Source: Fonsecaea monophora (lineage: Eukaryota; Ascomycota; Eurotiomycetes; Chaetothyriales; Herpotrichiellaceae). From it: DNA of 64,000 bases. Under the pieces are notes generated by a model. It worked only from the letters and a program-made list of their open reading frames with translations. It made no database searches and was not told the DNA's origin. The number at the start of each line of letters is the position of its first letter. Position 1 is the first letter of the stretch. Where the stretch lies: positions 248,001 through 312,000 of the forward strand of contig NW_019173939.1 of the NCBI RefSeq assembly GCF_001642475.1. Reading direction: 5' to 3'. Positions 10,929-22,600 of this stretch are shown here, piece after piece. The position numbers and the translations under genes are program-made.

Positions 10929-11195
10929 ATGCGAAAAGCAGTCCCTGATAAAAATGTAACAACACAAGGCAAGAAAGAAGTGCTCTATTCAAAAGTCTCT
11001 TCAAAGGCATACGTCCGCCGACAAGGGCTCCAAAATACATACATTTTACCAAACCATCATGGCATCAAGGTCAAGGCTAACAGGAGACTGACGAGTGCTG
11101 GTTGCTCTCATACCCATCATGGCGTCAGAGTCAAGGATAACAGCAAGCTAACGAGTGTTGGTCGCTTCCACGTCAACTCTCATCGCATGGCATGA
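10929..11195 (+). CDS. Small ORF (88 aa) with a two-unit 20-residue repeat
   Basis: ATG at 10929, stop at 11193. The frame holds two tandem 20-residue units beginning NHHGIKVKANRRLTSAG and THHGVRVKDNSKLTSVG. Several differences are conservative (I/V, K/R, R/K, A/V), which would fit selection on protein, but the ORF is short, basic and matches nothing I know. It could be an unspliced fragment or a non-coding tandem repeat that happens to be open. Confidence 0.3.
   Translation: MRKAVPDKNVTTQGKKEVLYSKVSSKAYVRRQGLQNTYILPNHHGIKVKANRRLTSAGCSHTHHGVRVKDNSKLTSVGRFHVNSHRMA
11054..11173 (+). repeat. Imperfect 60-bp tandem duplication (two copies)
   Basis: Copy 1 is 11054-11113 and copy 2 is 11114-11173. 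Both begin CCATCATGGC and share the blocks GTCAAGG, TAACAG and ACGAGTG at the same offsets. The period is exactly 60, so the reading frame is preserved across the units. Confidence 0.8.
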
Positions 11196-11769
11196 CATGT
11201 TTGACAAATGGGTAATGAGAGGACGACATGCACTGGTCGAGCAGTTTGAGTGAAATGCGGCAGGATTAATAGACTCGAGAAGGTTTGTCGAGCTCGAGCT
11301 TTGTACTTTTCATGGACCCCCACCCCACATCCCGGATCTGGATCCGCCAGCCGTTTCCGCATGGAGTTAAAGAGGCTCTCGGAAGAGCTAGAGATTGGCG
11401 ACGGTGTTCTGACCAAACAGGAACCAGACCAGCCCATTAATTATCCCAAACCATGTTCCACCAAGCAAAGTACAGTTGATGGTGCCCTTGCCATGACGAG
11501 GAGGTCTCTTCCCTTTCGGGGCGGTATATCGACCGTGTGTTCCACCCGTGACTCTCCAATGGGTTCCGTTCTCACGACCGACAAGGCAAGGAAGGGGAGC
11601 AGCGTCAATGATCCCGGCCCGGCGTGCTAAGGTCGCCCAAGCAAGAGGTGCGGTCTCTTCTATACTCGTGAATGCATTCATGCAATGACAACTCTGCAAG
11701 ACCGGGTCAAGAGCCCGAGCGAAGGACGATGTTCTCCTCGAAGCGGGCGCTGGTCTGTTCAATAGACTT
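11196..11769. other. Intergenic, nothing recognised
   Basis: Spacer of about 570 bases downstream of the repeat ORF and downstream of the minus-strand membrane protein gene. Open frames on both strands are unsupported. Confidence 0.4.
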
Positions 11770-12168
11770 TCAAGTTAGCACCGACCGGGCCCACTCCACG
11801 GTGGACACAAACAGCCTTGCGCTCACGGTAGTGTACATCATTCCACTCTCTAGCAACGACAGCTGGGCTTGGTCGTGGTGGTGGACCCATTCAGTGCTGG
11901 CGTATTGGAATCGTGTTGACGGTGTGTGTGTTCTGCTACTGTATGCGTATGGCATGTGGGTGAAGAAGAGGGATGGAGGATGTTGGAGTCGTTGCTCAGC
12001 CAGAGGACTGCTGCTCCGGTTGCGGTTGCGATGGCGGTACTGTGCTGCTTGTCCGCCGGTCGAGGACAGACGCTTGTTGCGCAGGAATCGCCAGAGGAAG
12101 GGCAAGGTTGGGACGCACATGACCAATAACGTGACGATGCCGACGATGGTTTCGGCCGTGATGCCCAT
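11770..12168 (-). CDS. Small single-pass membrane protein, unknown function
   Basis: Encodes 132 residues from the ATG at 12168. Residues 1-28 form a clear N-terminal membrane helix (MGITAETIVGIVTLLVMCVP) followed by a basic stop-transfer segment (WRFLRNKR). The remainder is polar, Arg/Ser/His-rich and low in complexity. Fungal genomes carry many short proteins with this N-terminal anchor and variable tail, often near other genes of unknown role. An intron inside the tail cannot be excluded. No function assigned. Confidence 0.5.
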   Translation of the reverse strand: MGITAETIVGIVTLLVMCVPTLPFLWRFLRNKRLSSTGGQAAQYRHRNRNRSSSPLAEQRLQHPPSLFFTHMPYAYSSRTHTPSTRFQYASTEWVHHHDQAQLSLLESGMMYTTVSARLFVSTVEWARSVLT

Positions 12169-12797
12169 GTCGGTGGGTTACGTTGACAGAGCCCTCTCAA
12201 TAGTATAGTTCTTAGCTTGGACGAGAACCCGACTTGAGCCTCGACAGAGTAGGGAACTGGTTCAGAGAAAAGAGGAAATGTTGGGAAGGTATCACTGTTA
12301 TCATCAGAATTGCGTTGCGGACGGGAGAGAAAAAGAATCCCTCAGCTACCTAGGGCATGAAATTGTTTCGTCAGGACGTCCCGACCTGTTATTCCAGTCC
12401 AGACGCACGGACCATCGGCCACTTTTGTGAAGGCGGGACCAATCGTTCGAGGGGTGCCTTTGCGATGAAGCGGCCTATGATATTAGACAGACAAGGTGTG
12501 TCAAGGACCCACAAGAGGAGGCTTAGAGGTTAGCGGCCTTGGCTGCGGGAACCGGAGCCAAGTTTCTCCGCAAGATGCTTTCATTCCAAGGCTTCCTCCG
12601 TCTGGACAACTTGGTGTTAATGAGATCGATCATATGACACGGACCCCCTCGACCACCATGATGAACCACCTCTGACTTTTCCTCCCATTTTTAAGCCCTG
12701 TTGGGATCGCTGTCGGGGTAGCCTGAACAGGAGACCGAGACACAGTCGGGTCTTCAGCCTCTCACTTGTTGGGAGCTTGCTGCTACATGAGCTCAGA
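12169..12797. other. Divergent intergenic region, 0.6 kb
   Basis: Lies between two genes transcribed away from each other, so it holds both promoters. No long open frame, repeat or RNA gene recognised. Confidence 0.45.
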
Positions 12798-13629
12798 ATG
12801 AGCGCTGCACGGCTTCGGAAAACATTCAAGTATCCCTCCGAAGATGATGCGGACATGTCGCACGAAGAGATGGACGAAGAAGGTACGTGTGTCTTTGTAC
12901 GGAGAAAGTCATGAAATATAAATGCGGTGCTCTCTGCTGGGGACTCGGAGCGAGCGAGTCAATCATCCCACGCTCTGGTGGTTCACGTCATGATCCTGCA
13001 GTAAAAGGGGGAACACCAGAATGTCTTCCAACAATAACAAGCCTGACATGTCGTTGTGTAAATTGCAAACAGAACAAGAAAACCTCCTCCAGAACCTGCA
13101 GGCCTCCGAGACCTCGACCAATGCCATCTACACCGTAATGTTCACGGCCCTGCCGCTCGTCGTCACCCTCCCGTTCATGATGTACCTCACCATGTCGACC
13201 TCGCGAGCCATGGCGTTTCTGTGCCTGTTGAGCATCACCTCGCTCGCCTCCAGCGCCTACATCATGTACATGGTCCCGACGTCGACGCCGCTGGGATCCC
13301 TCTCTACCTCGTCACGCTCATCGCCGACCGCTACGCGACAGAGACACGTGCACGGCACCGGGATCCCCCAGACGGGCTTCCTCCTCTCGTCCGCCGACAG
13401 CCCCATCAACCAGTACCTGCCCTACCTCAACGCCTTCATCGACGTGCTCCTGGTCATCGCGTCCATGGGCTACCGCTCCCGGAGTGACGTGCCAGAAGGT
13501 CTGTGGCTGCTTTTGTTGCTCCCCGGCCTCATCTTTGGAATGGTCTTTCTCACGAGGAAGAGTATGTCCGAGGTTAATGCGGGATTGGCCGAGTTGGAGG
13601 GCCTGAGGTACGACTATAGGGGTGCCTGA
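12798..13629 (+). CDS. Fungal two-exon membrane protein, conserved N-terminus, unknown function
   Basis: Exons 12798-12882 and 13073-13629 give 213 residues. The 190-base intron runs from GTACGT to AAACAG with matching phase (GAA|G joined to AA). Exon 1 encodes the short motif SAARLRKTFKYPSEDD plus an acidic tail, a start I recall in a family of uncharacterised Pezizomycotina proteins. Exon 2 begins with a Gln/Glu/Asn helix, followed by four hydrophobic segments (about residues 57-75, 81-98, 150-164 and 173-188), with a Ser/Thr-rich loop between pairs. The C-terminus is cytosolic-looking and acidic. Without exon 1 the second exon frame has its own ATG at 13021, which is probably intronic. A membrane location is a safe inference; a function is not. 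Confidence 0.75.
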
Positions 13630-13846
13630 TCACCGTCTGGTAGACGGTTGCTCGAAGCAGTCCTACTACGGATGACGTTCGGGAATAGTTTTGCTCAAGG
13701 ACGGAGTACGTTGTTTTCATAGTTGCATGGGAACGAGCACCTAATGAAACAGGATGGATGCTTCATAACCAAAGGTTGATATATCGACAGGCCCGGTCGC
13801 CTCGCTGTAATGATACAAATGGTCCCAAAGCCCTTTATAGCTCTTA

Positions 13847-14864
13847 TCATACAGGAATTTTCGCAGGCTCTGCCTCCGCCACTGGCGCCTCAACCTTGGA
13901 TGGCTTCAGTAGCTGAGGAACCTCCGGCCAAGGTTTCTTTAACGCGTCTTGAATCATGACCAGACACCCTTTAGGACCGCTCACAGCTCCTGCCCAGCTT
14001 TTATTAGCATTGACGAGTCATCCGAGAGCGGCATTAGAACAAGAACTTACCATGCACAACGACAATCCCATTCTCTGCATCCGCCTGCAGAACCTTCAAG
14101 TTCTGCACCGTATTCCTCTGGCCACCCATATTTCCGGCCATCTTCTTGCCGGGATATACACGACTACCACCTCCCTGACTGGGACCCACGGAACCATGCG
14201 ATCTGTGGCTGAGAGAGTGACCGTGACTTCGTGGCTGACCTTTGAAACCCCATCTCTTCATCGGACCTGCGAAACCCTTTCCTTTGCAATTTGACCGAGT
14301 GTCCACAAACTGCCCGGCTAGAAACCAATCGGCGCGGATCTCTTGGCCTACTGGTAGCAGTCCTTCTGGGCCTCGGACTCGGAATTCGCGCTGAAATCTT
14401 TTGGGGCTCACGCCCTGCACGGAGTAGTGGCCGAGCATGGGCTTGACCACATTCTTGGGGTTGATGGTGCCGCTGCCAACACACACCGCGTAGTAACCAT
14501 GTCTTCTCCGCGTCTTGTGGCTGACGACCTGATTTCTGTCCAGCTGTAACACCGTGCAGGGTATTCTCTTTCCAGATTCAACGTCGTATACTGCGGTCAT
14601 GCCCTTCTTGATTGCCAGAGCTCCTGACCGTAGAGGAAGGGTATCTGATTTCAACTTTCGCTCAAAGGCCGCGGCGGGCGTGGAGAGGAGTGGTTGAATG
14701 CCTGGGACGACGTTGTAGGGATTGTGTTTCGGCTGTCGGTCCAGTGAGCGAATGCCCATGCATCTTCTCTGAGAGCCGCTCAAGGATTTTCGTAGGAGTG
14801 GTCGAGGGAGGAGGAAAGGAGGCGGGAGTGGGACGGCCACAAGCCTGGGGATGGTTGGTGGCAT
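13847..14864 (-). CDS. MRPL9: Mitochondrial large-subunit ribosomal protein uL3m
   Basis: Exons (minus) 14864-14051 and 13989-13847, 318 residues. The 61-base intron starts CATG|GTAAGT and ends GGGCAG. It must be removed: unspliced, the frame stops after VVHGKFLF, while splicing restores the family ending GAVSGPKGCLVMIQDALKK. The N-terminus, from the first in-frame ATG at 14864, is Arg/Pro/Leu-rich and lacks acids, typical of a mitochondrial presequence. The L3 core runs from GMTAVYDVESGKRIPCTVLQ to the strongly conserved loop GKGFAGPMKRWGFKGQ and the SHGHSLSHRSHGSVG segment near the peptidyl-transferase centre. It acts in the mitochondrial ribosome, where L3 is an early assembly protein. The yeast symbol is given for the orthologous family. 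Confidence 0.92.
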
Positions 14865-15545
14865 ATTGGAGGATAGGACGCGCACAACGTCGGTGCCGGA
14901 GGAAGATGGTGTTCGTTCTGAAGCCAAATGATTGACGGTGACGGTTCAATTGTGCATTCAACTTTCAACTTTCAAGCTCGATTTCAATTGCGGATCGGGC
15001 ACAGGAATATTATTGGTTGGAAGTTTAACCAATAGGCGGTGTAGCTATGGACCCACTCGCTGCTCTCCTTTTCGCTTGTTGGAGCATCGTAAATGTCTTC
15101 TAACAACCTCAAGGCACATCCAAGGTATGGTTGAATCCAGCAGTGTCAGTCATTGCAAAGGTACCCAGTCACCTATGAGCAGACTTTTGTGTCGGAGCCC
15201 TCATTGCACCCGACTGGCCATTGCCAACCTCGTATTCATGGCCCTGCATCATCCAACAGTTTCCCCTTGTTGTTTGCGGGGTTGGAGCCCAGAACTCCTC
15301 GTTTCATGGCTGGAACCTTTCACTGTCACAAGACGAATCTTTCCATGCCCAGTGCCCATCCATGCTCGGGCAATCGCACACATTGAGCTCGTTACCCCTC
15401 CCTCTTCACAAGGATCAATAGGTAGGACAAAGAGTTGAAGAGGGGCAAATGGTTTGGTTCTTCGTTTCTCACCCTCTCCATTACAATCGTGGCTTCAAAG
15501 GAAATTGGATCCAGAAACACTTAGTGAAAAGCTCTCAGACTCAAA
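14865..15545. other. Divergent intergenic region, 0.7 kb
   Basis: Promoter region for uL3m on the minus strand and the unknown gene at 15546 on the plus strand. Small overlapping frames have no motifs. Confidence 0.4.
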
Positions 15546-16163
15546 ATGCAGCGACGCCCTTCCCTCGTCCCCGACCTGTTCCACATCAAACGGATCACTA
15601 CGAGAGCTGGATCACCCCCAACCACCCATACTGAAATCTGCGGGACTTGCACAGACCTTGATTCAGCCCAAAAGGTTGCACTCCGCCGCCTTGAGGATGA
15701 GGGCTTATCTCACGACTCGATGAACATCTATGTGACGAATGACATTACCCAACCTTCATCGACTTGGCAATATGCGAACAACGTCGTTGTCCATGCCGAG
15801 ACGGACGGTGAAATTCATGAGGTCGGGATCGAAAGCACGCCGAACTCTCTGGGCGTTCGCTCCAAGCCAGGTGATGGGAGAGTAGAGGATGATCTCTTCT
15901 ATGTTCTCCGCACAACCCAGTCACCCACCACCGGATTCACATATACTGAGATCAAAGGGATACATTTGTCTCGACAGGCGGCTGTAACTGCCGCCCGATA
16001 CGAACTGGTTAGTGGTGAGCACAAACTGGATTGGTACAAGGACTACAAAGAGGAAGTCGGAGTAGGTGACAGGGCAGAAGACATCGAAGGGCACCAGGTT
16101 ATCGTGACTGCGGCTGGAGACGATGGCGAGAAGTACATTGTCAGCGTGGTCCATGAGAGCTGA
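15546..16163 (+). CDS. Hypothetical protein, 205 aa
   Basis: Single exon from the ATG at 15546. It is soluble, acidic and without signal peptide or membrane helix. The C-terminal 90 residues look like an alpha/beta module: a strand with YVLRTT, a long insertion containing a FTYTEIKGIHLSRQAAVTAA helix, an Asp/Trp/Tyr-rich segment (LDWYKDYKEEVG), and final strands HQVIVTAA and EKYIVSVVHES. This arrangement recalls small fungal proteins of unknown function with a 'hydrophobic strand, AA-rich helix, acidic loop, VxAxxxxGE strand' order. I do not recognise a named family. The even codon use and length argue for a real gene. Confidence 0.6.
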   Translation: MQRRPSLVPDLFHIKRITTRAGSPPTTHTEICGTCTDLDSAQKVALRRLEDEGLSHDSMNIYVTNDITQPSSTWQYANNVVVHAETDGEIHEVGIESTPNSLGVRSKPGDGRVEDDLFYVLRTTQSPTTGFTYTEIKGIHLSRQAAVTAARYELVSGEHKLDWYKDYKEEVGVGDRAEDIEGHQVIVTAAGDDGEKYIVSVVHES

Positions 16164-18258
16164 AACAGGAATGAGCATTCAGATGCCCGCGCCTTGAAGG
16201 GTCTTGTAAGTTCGACGATAGCGCGGGAAACTCGGTTCTATTCGATGAATGTTCCCGCGGGCAGTTGAAGGCAGTTCCTAATCATGTGGAGGTAATGTAT
16301 CAACTTGCGTCAATCTGTCTCTGGCCTTGTTCACTACCGTGCCATTCATGACTGCCATTCATCCACGATATTCCAGCACTGTCTGTCAAACACGCCCATT
16401 GTTTGATGAAACAGAATGACACTCCCCGGTCCACTGCATATTCAATCCACAGTGAATAACCATCCTATTCAAGGTTTTTGCGGTAGGCTTCTCAGACTAT
16501 AAGTACCTCCTTCTTCCTCTCTGCTTCTTGTGACCTTTCCAGGCGTTTTTCCGGGCAACTTTCAAATCCATCAAGGTGGGTTACGAAGAGCCGTGTGTGT
16601 TGCATGTTGTTATCTTGCTCCTCCTTGAGCACGCTGTGTGGGCTCTTTCGTTCCCATGTCTGGTTCGTCCACCATCGGCAGGGATGGTCAGTGGTATACC
16701 TGGCCTGTATCCGGGTCAGCACTTCGCAACTGTCGATGAGAAGAAACCACCGTCATCTTTGGTACAAACGAGCTTCAAAGGCGAAACAAGAGAGACTGCC
16801 ACCCCGAAGTTCCCACTCCGAATCTGACAGGCATAGCTCTCAGTGCATCTCACGGACAGGATGTGGCCAGAAATGCCTAGCGGAAACAATCCAACCACTT
16901 TATGCCTTGTTCGGCACCATCGCAAAGGTATTAACAGCTTGCCTGTACGCCCAAATGGAAAATTTCCTTCAACGATGTATCAGCTTACCGTCTCGAGCGA
17001 GCCAACAGCCCCGGTTCACCACCAACTATGACTCTTAATCATTTTGCAACAATCTCGTTATCACCCAAAGGCTCGGCTTGGCTCTTGACCTACCCAGAGT
17101 TTCCATGCTTCCCAAGGTCAACACCATGTACCTTCTGCACTCACGGAACACCACTTTCAAGCGATGACTGAGTTGGAGTCCCCAGCGCTGCTCCACGGTC
17201 ACCATAGGACACATTTCTGCGATAGACCTCGAACGCGATGCGGATACTTCTGACTTCTCGAGTCCCAGAACAGACACATTCAACACAACACCGCACCACG
17301 ACTGCCTGGTTGAGGCTGGACGTGTTTGCCGCGAAAACAGAAATATACATATTTCGGGCATCGAAGAAGATGATGATGATGATGATGATGACGCAGTAGA
17401 CGCATTCTGTGCCACGGCGGAACGGAGGTATATATATATCAAAATCTCTCCGGCTTGAAGAAGTCGAGGATGCGGAGTCGGCTGGAAAAGTGGTAGTGGA
17501 GAGACATGGTCAGCGGCAGAAGACGAGGCTGCAAGGTTGAGTTCTGTTGCGACGAGTATTTCAATGGGTGCTTGACACCTTCCAACAACAATGTACGCAG
17601 ACAACAGGCGGGGAGAAGAGCAGTTTGCTGACAGGTAAGGGGGCCACAGGCCACAGGGCACGGAGAGTCTGACAAAGGAACAAGTCGGGTTGAACCTTGA
17701 ATCATGTTCGGTAATTATCTACTCGGTACATTGGCTCCGAGTCACTTCTCTAGGCAGTATACTAGTATGTACGAGGTATTATGTTGAAGTCTGAGCGGAA
17801 TGTACTCGGTAAATCCTCCGCCTCCGTCTCCGACTCCGTATTCGTATTGGACCAGAGTTCCAAAGAATTAATTATGCACCTACCACGTTTGTACAAGATG
17901 ACCTCCCATTCACTGACGTACCTAGACACTGGCTCGCGGAAGAATTATCCCAGAAAGTCAATTCGCAGCTCCCTCATCCTCCTCCTTCCATCATCAAACA
18001 CACTACTGAAGAAGTTGTCCACCGGGTTTCTCTCGCAATCGATCAAGGACGTCGACACCGATCTATTCGTTCTATCCAGACCAGAACAGGCCCGATTTTC
18101 GCCGGTAGCAGCATCACTGTGATACAACCCTTGCACCATTCCCTACGTACCGCCCGTATACTGCTACATATTCGAATCAGCCGTTGAACCACAATTCCCA
18201 GCAATCCGACCACCCCTCAGCTCAACATAGCTGATTATCAACCAGCCAACGAACAATA
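16164..18258. other. Gene-poor stretch of 2.1 kb
   Basis: No frame here is convincing. The longest (17035-17661, minus) is built around a poly-Ser run from the ATG microsatellite and reads as low-complexity noise. Two copies of the recurring motif TACTCGGTA sit at 17720 and 17803. The last few hundred bases are the promoter of the DUF4267-like gene. Confidence 0.45.
17368..17392 (+). repeat. ATG/GAT trinucleotide microsatellite
   Basis: About eight uninterrupted GAT units in otherwise non-coding sequence. Confidence 0.85.
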
Positions 18259-18747
18259 ATGGACTTCTCCCCCTCGACGTGGCGCGTGCTCGGCCTGTCC
18301 GTGGCAGCGACATACATCGGCCTGGGCAGCTTCGCCATCACCTTCCCCGTGGCCGCGGGCAAGACGTTCGGGCTGTACCCGCACTCGTCGTCGTCGTCGC
18401 TGAGCGGATCACCCTCGACCGCCCCGCCAGGCACCAACGCCAACCCGACCAAGAGCCGCACTTCGCCGGCCGAGCACGCCAACGCCGACGTGGCCAACCA
18501 CGCCGCGGCCGTGACCACGTCCATGGCCCTGCTGGGCGCGCGCGACCTGAGCATCGGCCTCGCGCTGGCCAAGCTCGGCGCCGACGCCAAGCTGCCCGAG
18601 ATGGGCACCGTGATCCTCGCCGGCATGGTCCTCTGCGTCGTCGACGTCTACCAGATCTGGCGCCTGCGTGGTGCCGGATGGGGCGCCGCGTTCGCTGCCG
18701 GCGCGGGCATTTGGGCCGGTATCGGCGTCGGGTTGGTGCAGCTGTAG
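18259..18747 (+). CDS. DUF4267-like small membrane protein
   Basis: Single exon, 162 residues. Four hydrophobic helices are visible: about residues 7-30 (GLSVAATYIGLGSFAITFPV), 75-95 (AAVTTSMALLGARDLSIGLA), 112-128 (GTVILAGMVLCVVDVYQIW) and 138-160 (a Gly/Ala-rich helix). The ARDLSIGLAL element and the following D-x-YQIWRLRG loop are characteristic of the fungal DUF4267 group. A Ser/Pro/Thr-rich loop (about residues 45-68) separates helices 1 and 2. GC content at third positions is much higher than in neighbours. The biochemical function of the family is unknown. Confidence 0.8.
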   Translation: MDFSPSTWRVLGLSVAATYIGLGSFAITFPVAAGKTFGLYPHSSSSSLSGSPSTAPPGTNANPTKSRTSPAEHANADVANHAAAVTTSMALLGARDLSIGLALAKLGADAKLPEMGTVILAGMVLCVVDVYQIWRLRGAGWGAAFAAGAGIWAGIGVGLVQL

Positions 18748-19695
18748 TCGGTCCCTTCGACTAGATGTCTGTCTATCTGGGACTACTGGGCGGCTGGAGA
18801 GCTAGGGAGACCACAAAGATCTATCGTGACTCGGTATCACATGGAAAGGAGAGAGGCCAAAAAGAGGAGATATGGTAACAGGTGGTCAGTTCACCCCAAT
18901 TCCGTCAAACCTAGTAGTCTCTGGTTATTGTACGTCTATAGTGGTTCGAGCAGCCAAAAAGTAAATATCTCTACTCCCTTCCAGTCATTCCCTTTCCTCC
19001 AACGAGCCCGGTACATAACTCGATCACTTTCTTTTCTCCCACTTCTATCCTCAGATCGTTTCAATACATTTCAGGTCATTCGGTGTACTCTGCGACAGGA
19101 AATTGAGGGAACTTTGATGCTGCCTAGAGAACCCATGACGTTGATGTACTCTGCGAGGACCATGTATGTATATATCATGACTAAAGCTCTGTATAAGTGT
19201 ATACTTGGGTTGGTGGCCAGCTTTGTCCTTGGGCCGATATTGAACAATTACCCATAACATCTGCCAGCAGAGGTGTTGCGACCGAGGTGACCGCACCGCA
19301 CTGCACTGCACTGCTGGCTGGCTGGCTGAGTTACATTGTACAACCTTTACGCACGTTTATAGACCTGCAGATGAACTTCTCTCCCTCTTCTGCATTCTGT
19401 GTGGCACAATTGTCTATTTGCTGTTCCCGTTCCCGTTCCCGTTCGACCTACATGACGACGACCATGAATGAATCATCCCTACGAGGTAGTTTACGCTCCG
19501 GCTGGAAAATGCAAACCACTTCAAAAGTCCGCCCACCCCCTCAAAAATTTCTGTGGTCTTTTCCCTCACCCCGTTGAATCAGGGTCCGTGTCCCCTGTGT
19601 GGTCCCCTGTGTGGATTTCGTTGACAGGTCATCAATCGCTGGACATGCGCCAAGCATCTTCCTCGAGCCCGCTTTTGGGGGGGAAGATGTTTCTT
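18748..19695. other. Intergenic between convergent genes, with short simple repeats
   Basis: Contains CGTTCC-type repeats (19423-19444) and runs of ACTGC and TGGC units near 19290-19325. No gene supported. It holds the 3' ends of the DUF4267-like and NUC-2-like genes. Confidence 0.45.
19423..19444 (+). repeat. GTTCCC hexanucleotide repeat
   Basis: About 3.5 tandem copies of GTTCCC in the intergenic region. Confidence 0.8.
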
Positions 19696-22600
19696 CTACA
19701 TGTCGACTGTCTCGTTGAATCGTAAAATGCCGTTCGCCTTCATGATACCGTTGACGCCATCCGGTAACATCGAAAAGGTCGAGCTCTGCGCTTGCTCGTG
19801 TGAGTGCGATTGCTGATGGCCTCCACTGTCATTGTCCGCCGACGCATCGGAAACAAGCACCAGTCCTGCTTGCTTGAGAGTTTCCGTCAAAGCAGGCACC
19901 ATCTGCAAAATCCGTGCCGAGCAAGTCAATCCCATAAAGTTGTTCAGTTGTGCCAAGCGTGCCGACTCTTTGATCGACGTCCCTCTTTGCGAAGCAGTTT
20001 CGATGAGATTTGAAGATGAATGGTAGGCGTTTGGCGAACTACCCAGATCATTGCAGAGTAGGACGGGGAAGTTGGGCTGCTTCCAGTTCAGGGCAGTGCA
20101 GATGTTGCTGTTGAAAGAGGAGAACACAATGGAACGAGTCAGGTCCGGAGCCTGTGCGCGCAAGGCCCTTGCGTGATCGAACACTTCGGTCAGAATCGCG
20201 TCAGCGAAGGTGTTGATGTCAATATTCGAGTAAACTCCCAGCGAGAAATCTTCATGACTTGTCGGATACAGAATATGCAGATTGAGGTTGATGTGTGAGG
20301 GCACCGCGATCAGGATCTCTCGAAGCGCAAAGACGGAGCCAGACAGTCGGTCTCGCCACTCGATGATATCCATGCTGTCCAGGGTCGGTGTTCCATCATT
20401 GTTCAAAAGACGGCCTTTCATGCCAAGTTTCATCAGTGTCTCATATTTGAGCTGACAGAGCGAGACGTCGAGGTTGTTGTAGGTCACAAAATAAGACGGG
20501 TAGCTCACAGGAACACCGTCCCGGGTGAGCTGTATCGTTAGTCTGAGGTAGTCCCCAGAAAGGCTCGATCCCGTAACTAATCCGCTGTGATCGTCTAAAG
20601 CGCTTGTGGCCTTCCAATACGGTGCAAATTGTGTAATCTCCAACGGCGTACCCTGGTACGGTTTGATGACCTGGAAATCGAACTGTATCTGTCCTACCGA
20701 CCGGAGCCTTGGGTCAAACAGTGGAAGACAGCACGTGCCAGCGCTGCTTGCGATGGCGCGAAACACATCCGGAAGGGCGACCGACTTGGCTATCACTTTC
20801 GATCCAAACGTCGGGTAGATCTCGAAATCCACAGAGAAGGTGCTGAGATTATCCACCTGAAAGTACACGGACCTGGCGTCCTCTTGTATAGGCAGCATTA
20901 GATTGCGAGGAATGAGGTCAGAGGTTTTCGAGGAAATGGTTAGGCGGGCCGCAGGATACCTCGCTTCATTGAAAAATTGTATGGCTTTCGACGTCCGGTC
21001 GAAGTTGAGGGCAATGAATGTTTTCGTGTCGAGGAAGTTGTGTCCGTAGCGCCGCAACGGTATGATCGGTGGCGGCAGGGATAAGTCAGGAATTCCGTCG
21101 CCCTCAGCTCCTGTGGGTTCCTCGGGCGTGATCTCCATTGCCAGCATCTGGTTATGGGGTGGGACAACAGGTCCTAACAGGGTGGAAGATCTGCGTTCGG
21201 CGCGATGGTGACTGCTTTGCCGCCAAAGAAGTTCCATACATTCCAGGTGGCCTTCCCATGTGGCGTAATACATGGCTGTAAGGCCCTTTTCGTCCAGAGC
21301 CTCAGGGTCAGCACCGTTTTCGAGCAGTGCTCGCAGACATTCAACTCGACCCTCGCTTGCGGCATGGAACAGTGGCGTCCACTGGTACAACTTATCGCGC
21401 TGATTCAAGTCCGCCCCATGCTGACGGAGGAGCAAGAGAAGATCGGCTTTTTGACTGGAGCGAGCCACAAGATGCTGGGGGAAAAGACCCTCTGCATCGG
21501 GAAGCAGTTTTGCGTTTCTTTCCAACAGTAAGGCGGCAACTTCAATTGATCCATGTTGACAGGCCAAGTTCAGGGGAATGTGATCTGCATCGGATTGCGG
21601 ATCAATCCTCGCGTTGTTCGCGAGGAGAAGGCGAACACACTCGACCCGGTGTCGCACAATGCTATGGATCAACGGTGTAAAGTTGTCGTGGTCTTTCATG
21701 TCGATGGTGTTTGGTCCTGCTGCCAGCAATTTTTCAACCATAGCAAGGCGTCCTCTTAAGCATGCATAGTGCAGTGGTACCCTCCCATACACATCCAGAC
21801 GGGTGAGGTCAATTCCATGACTGAGAGCATAATCCAACACAACATCTTTGCCATAAATTGCAGCTTCGTGTAAACAGTTTCGTTCGTTGATGTCGTCTTC
21901 GGCGTGGATATCGACCAGGCCCGAGTTTAGGAATAGGTTTAAAGAATCGTCAGGTGCTTCAGAGATTGTCGCAAGGAATATTCTGGTGAAACGCTCGCGT
22001 GCGTCCGGGGAGTTGCCCAGTCTGGCAAACCATTCTCGAAGGGCGCCAATATTACTGGCGGCAGAGGCTTGAAGAATCTGAATGTCGATATCACTCTCTT
22101 CCGTGCCCACACGTTGTCCTATCATGCGATCTTGTTGTCTCGATACTTCGTACTGAATATTTTCACCCTCTGCCCATGCCTCCAAATCAAGCCTCGCCGT
22201 TGTCGCTCGGTCTGCGAGGTCCCGAAGTACATCGCGATTAAAACAAGGTTGGATTTCGACGGCACGTTGGAGATAGATCTCTTTCGTTCTTGACTGTCAC
22301 TGGTGTCAGCTCACCCCAGAGGCACGGGTATAGACAGTAGTCCACCTTCGACGTTTTGTCCCACTACAAAAGATCAGTCCCTAATTCAAAATAAGTGGTA
22401 GGTCAACCAGACCTTTTTCAGAATCTTTGAAATTGCGGTTTCGTTGACTTCGACAAATTGCTGCGACGCGTCAGCTACTAGAGTCCTTGTCTAGAACGCA
22501 CCCTTCTTACTTGAAGTTTGTTGAGATCATTGTCGAACTGTTGAAATCCCTCGACCAACGTTGCGAAACTAGCAGAGAGTCTGGAGCTGGCTGCTATTCT

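Noticed and set aside
17035..17661. 208-residue minus-strand frame with poly-Ser
   Set aside because: Built on an ATG microsatellite; low complexity, no motif.
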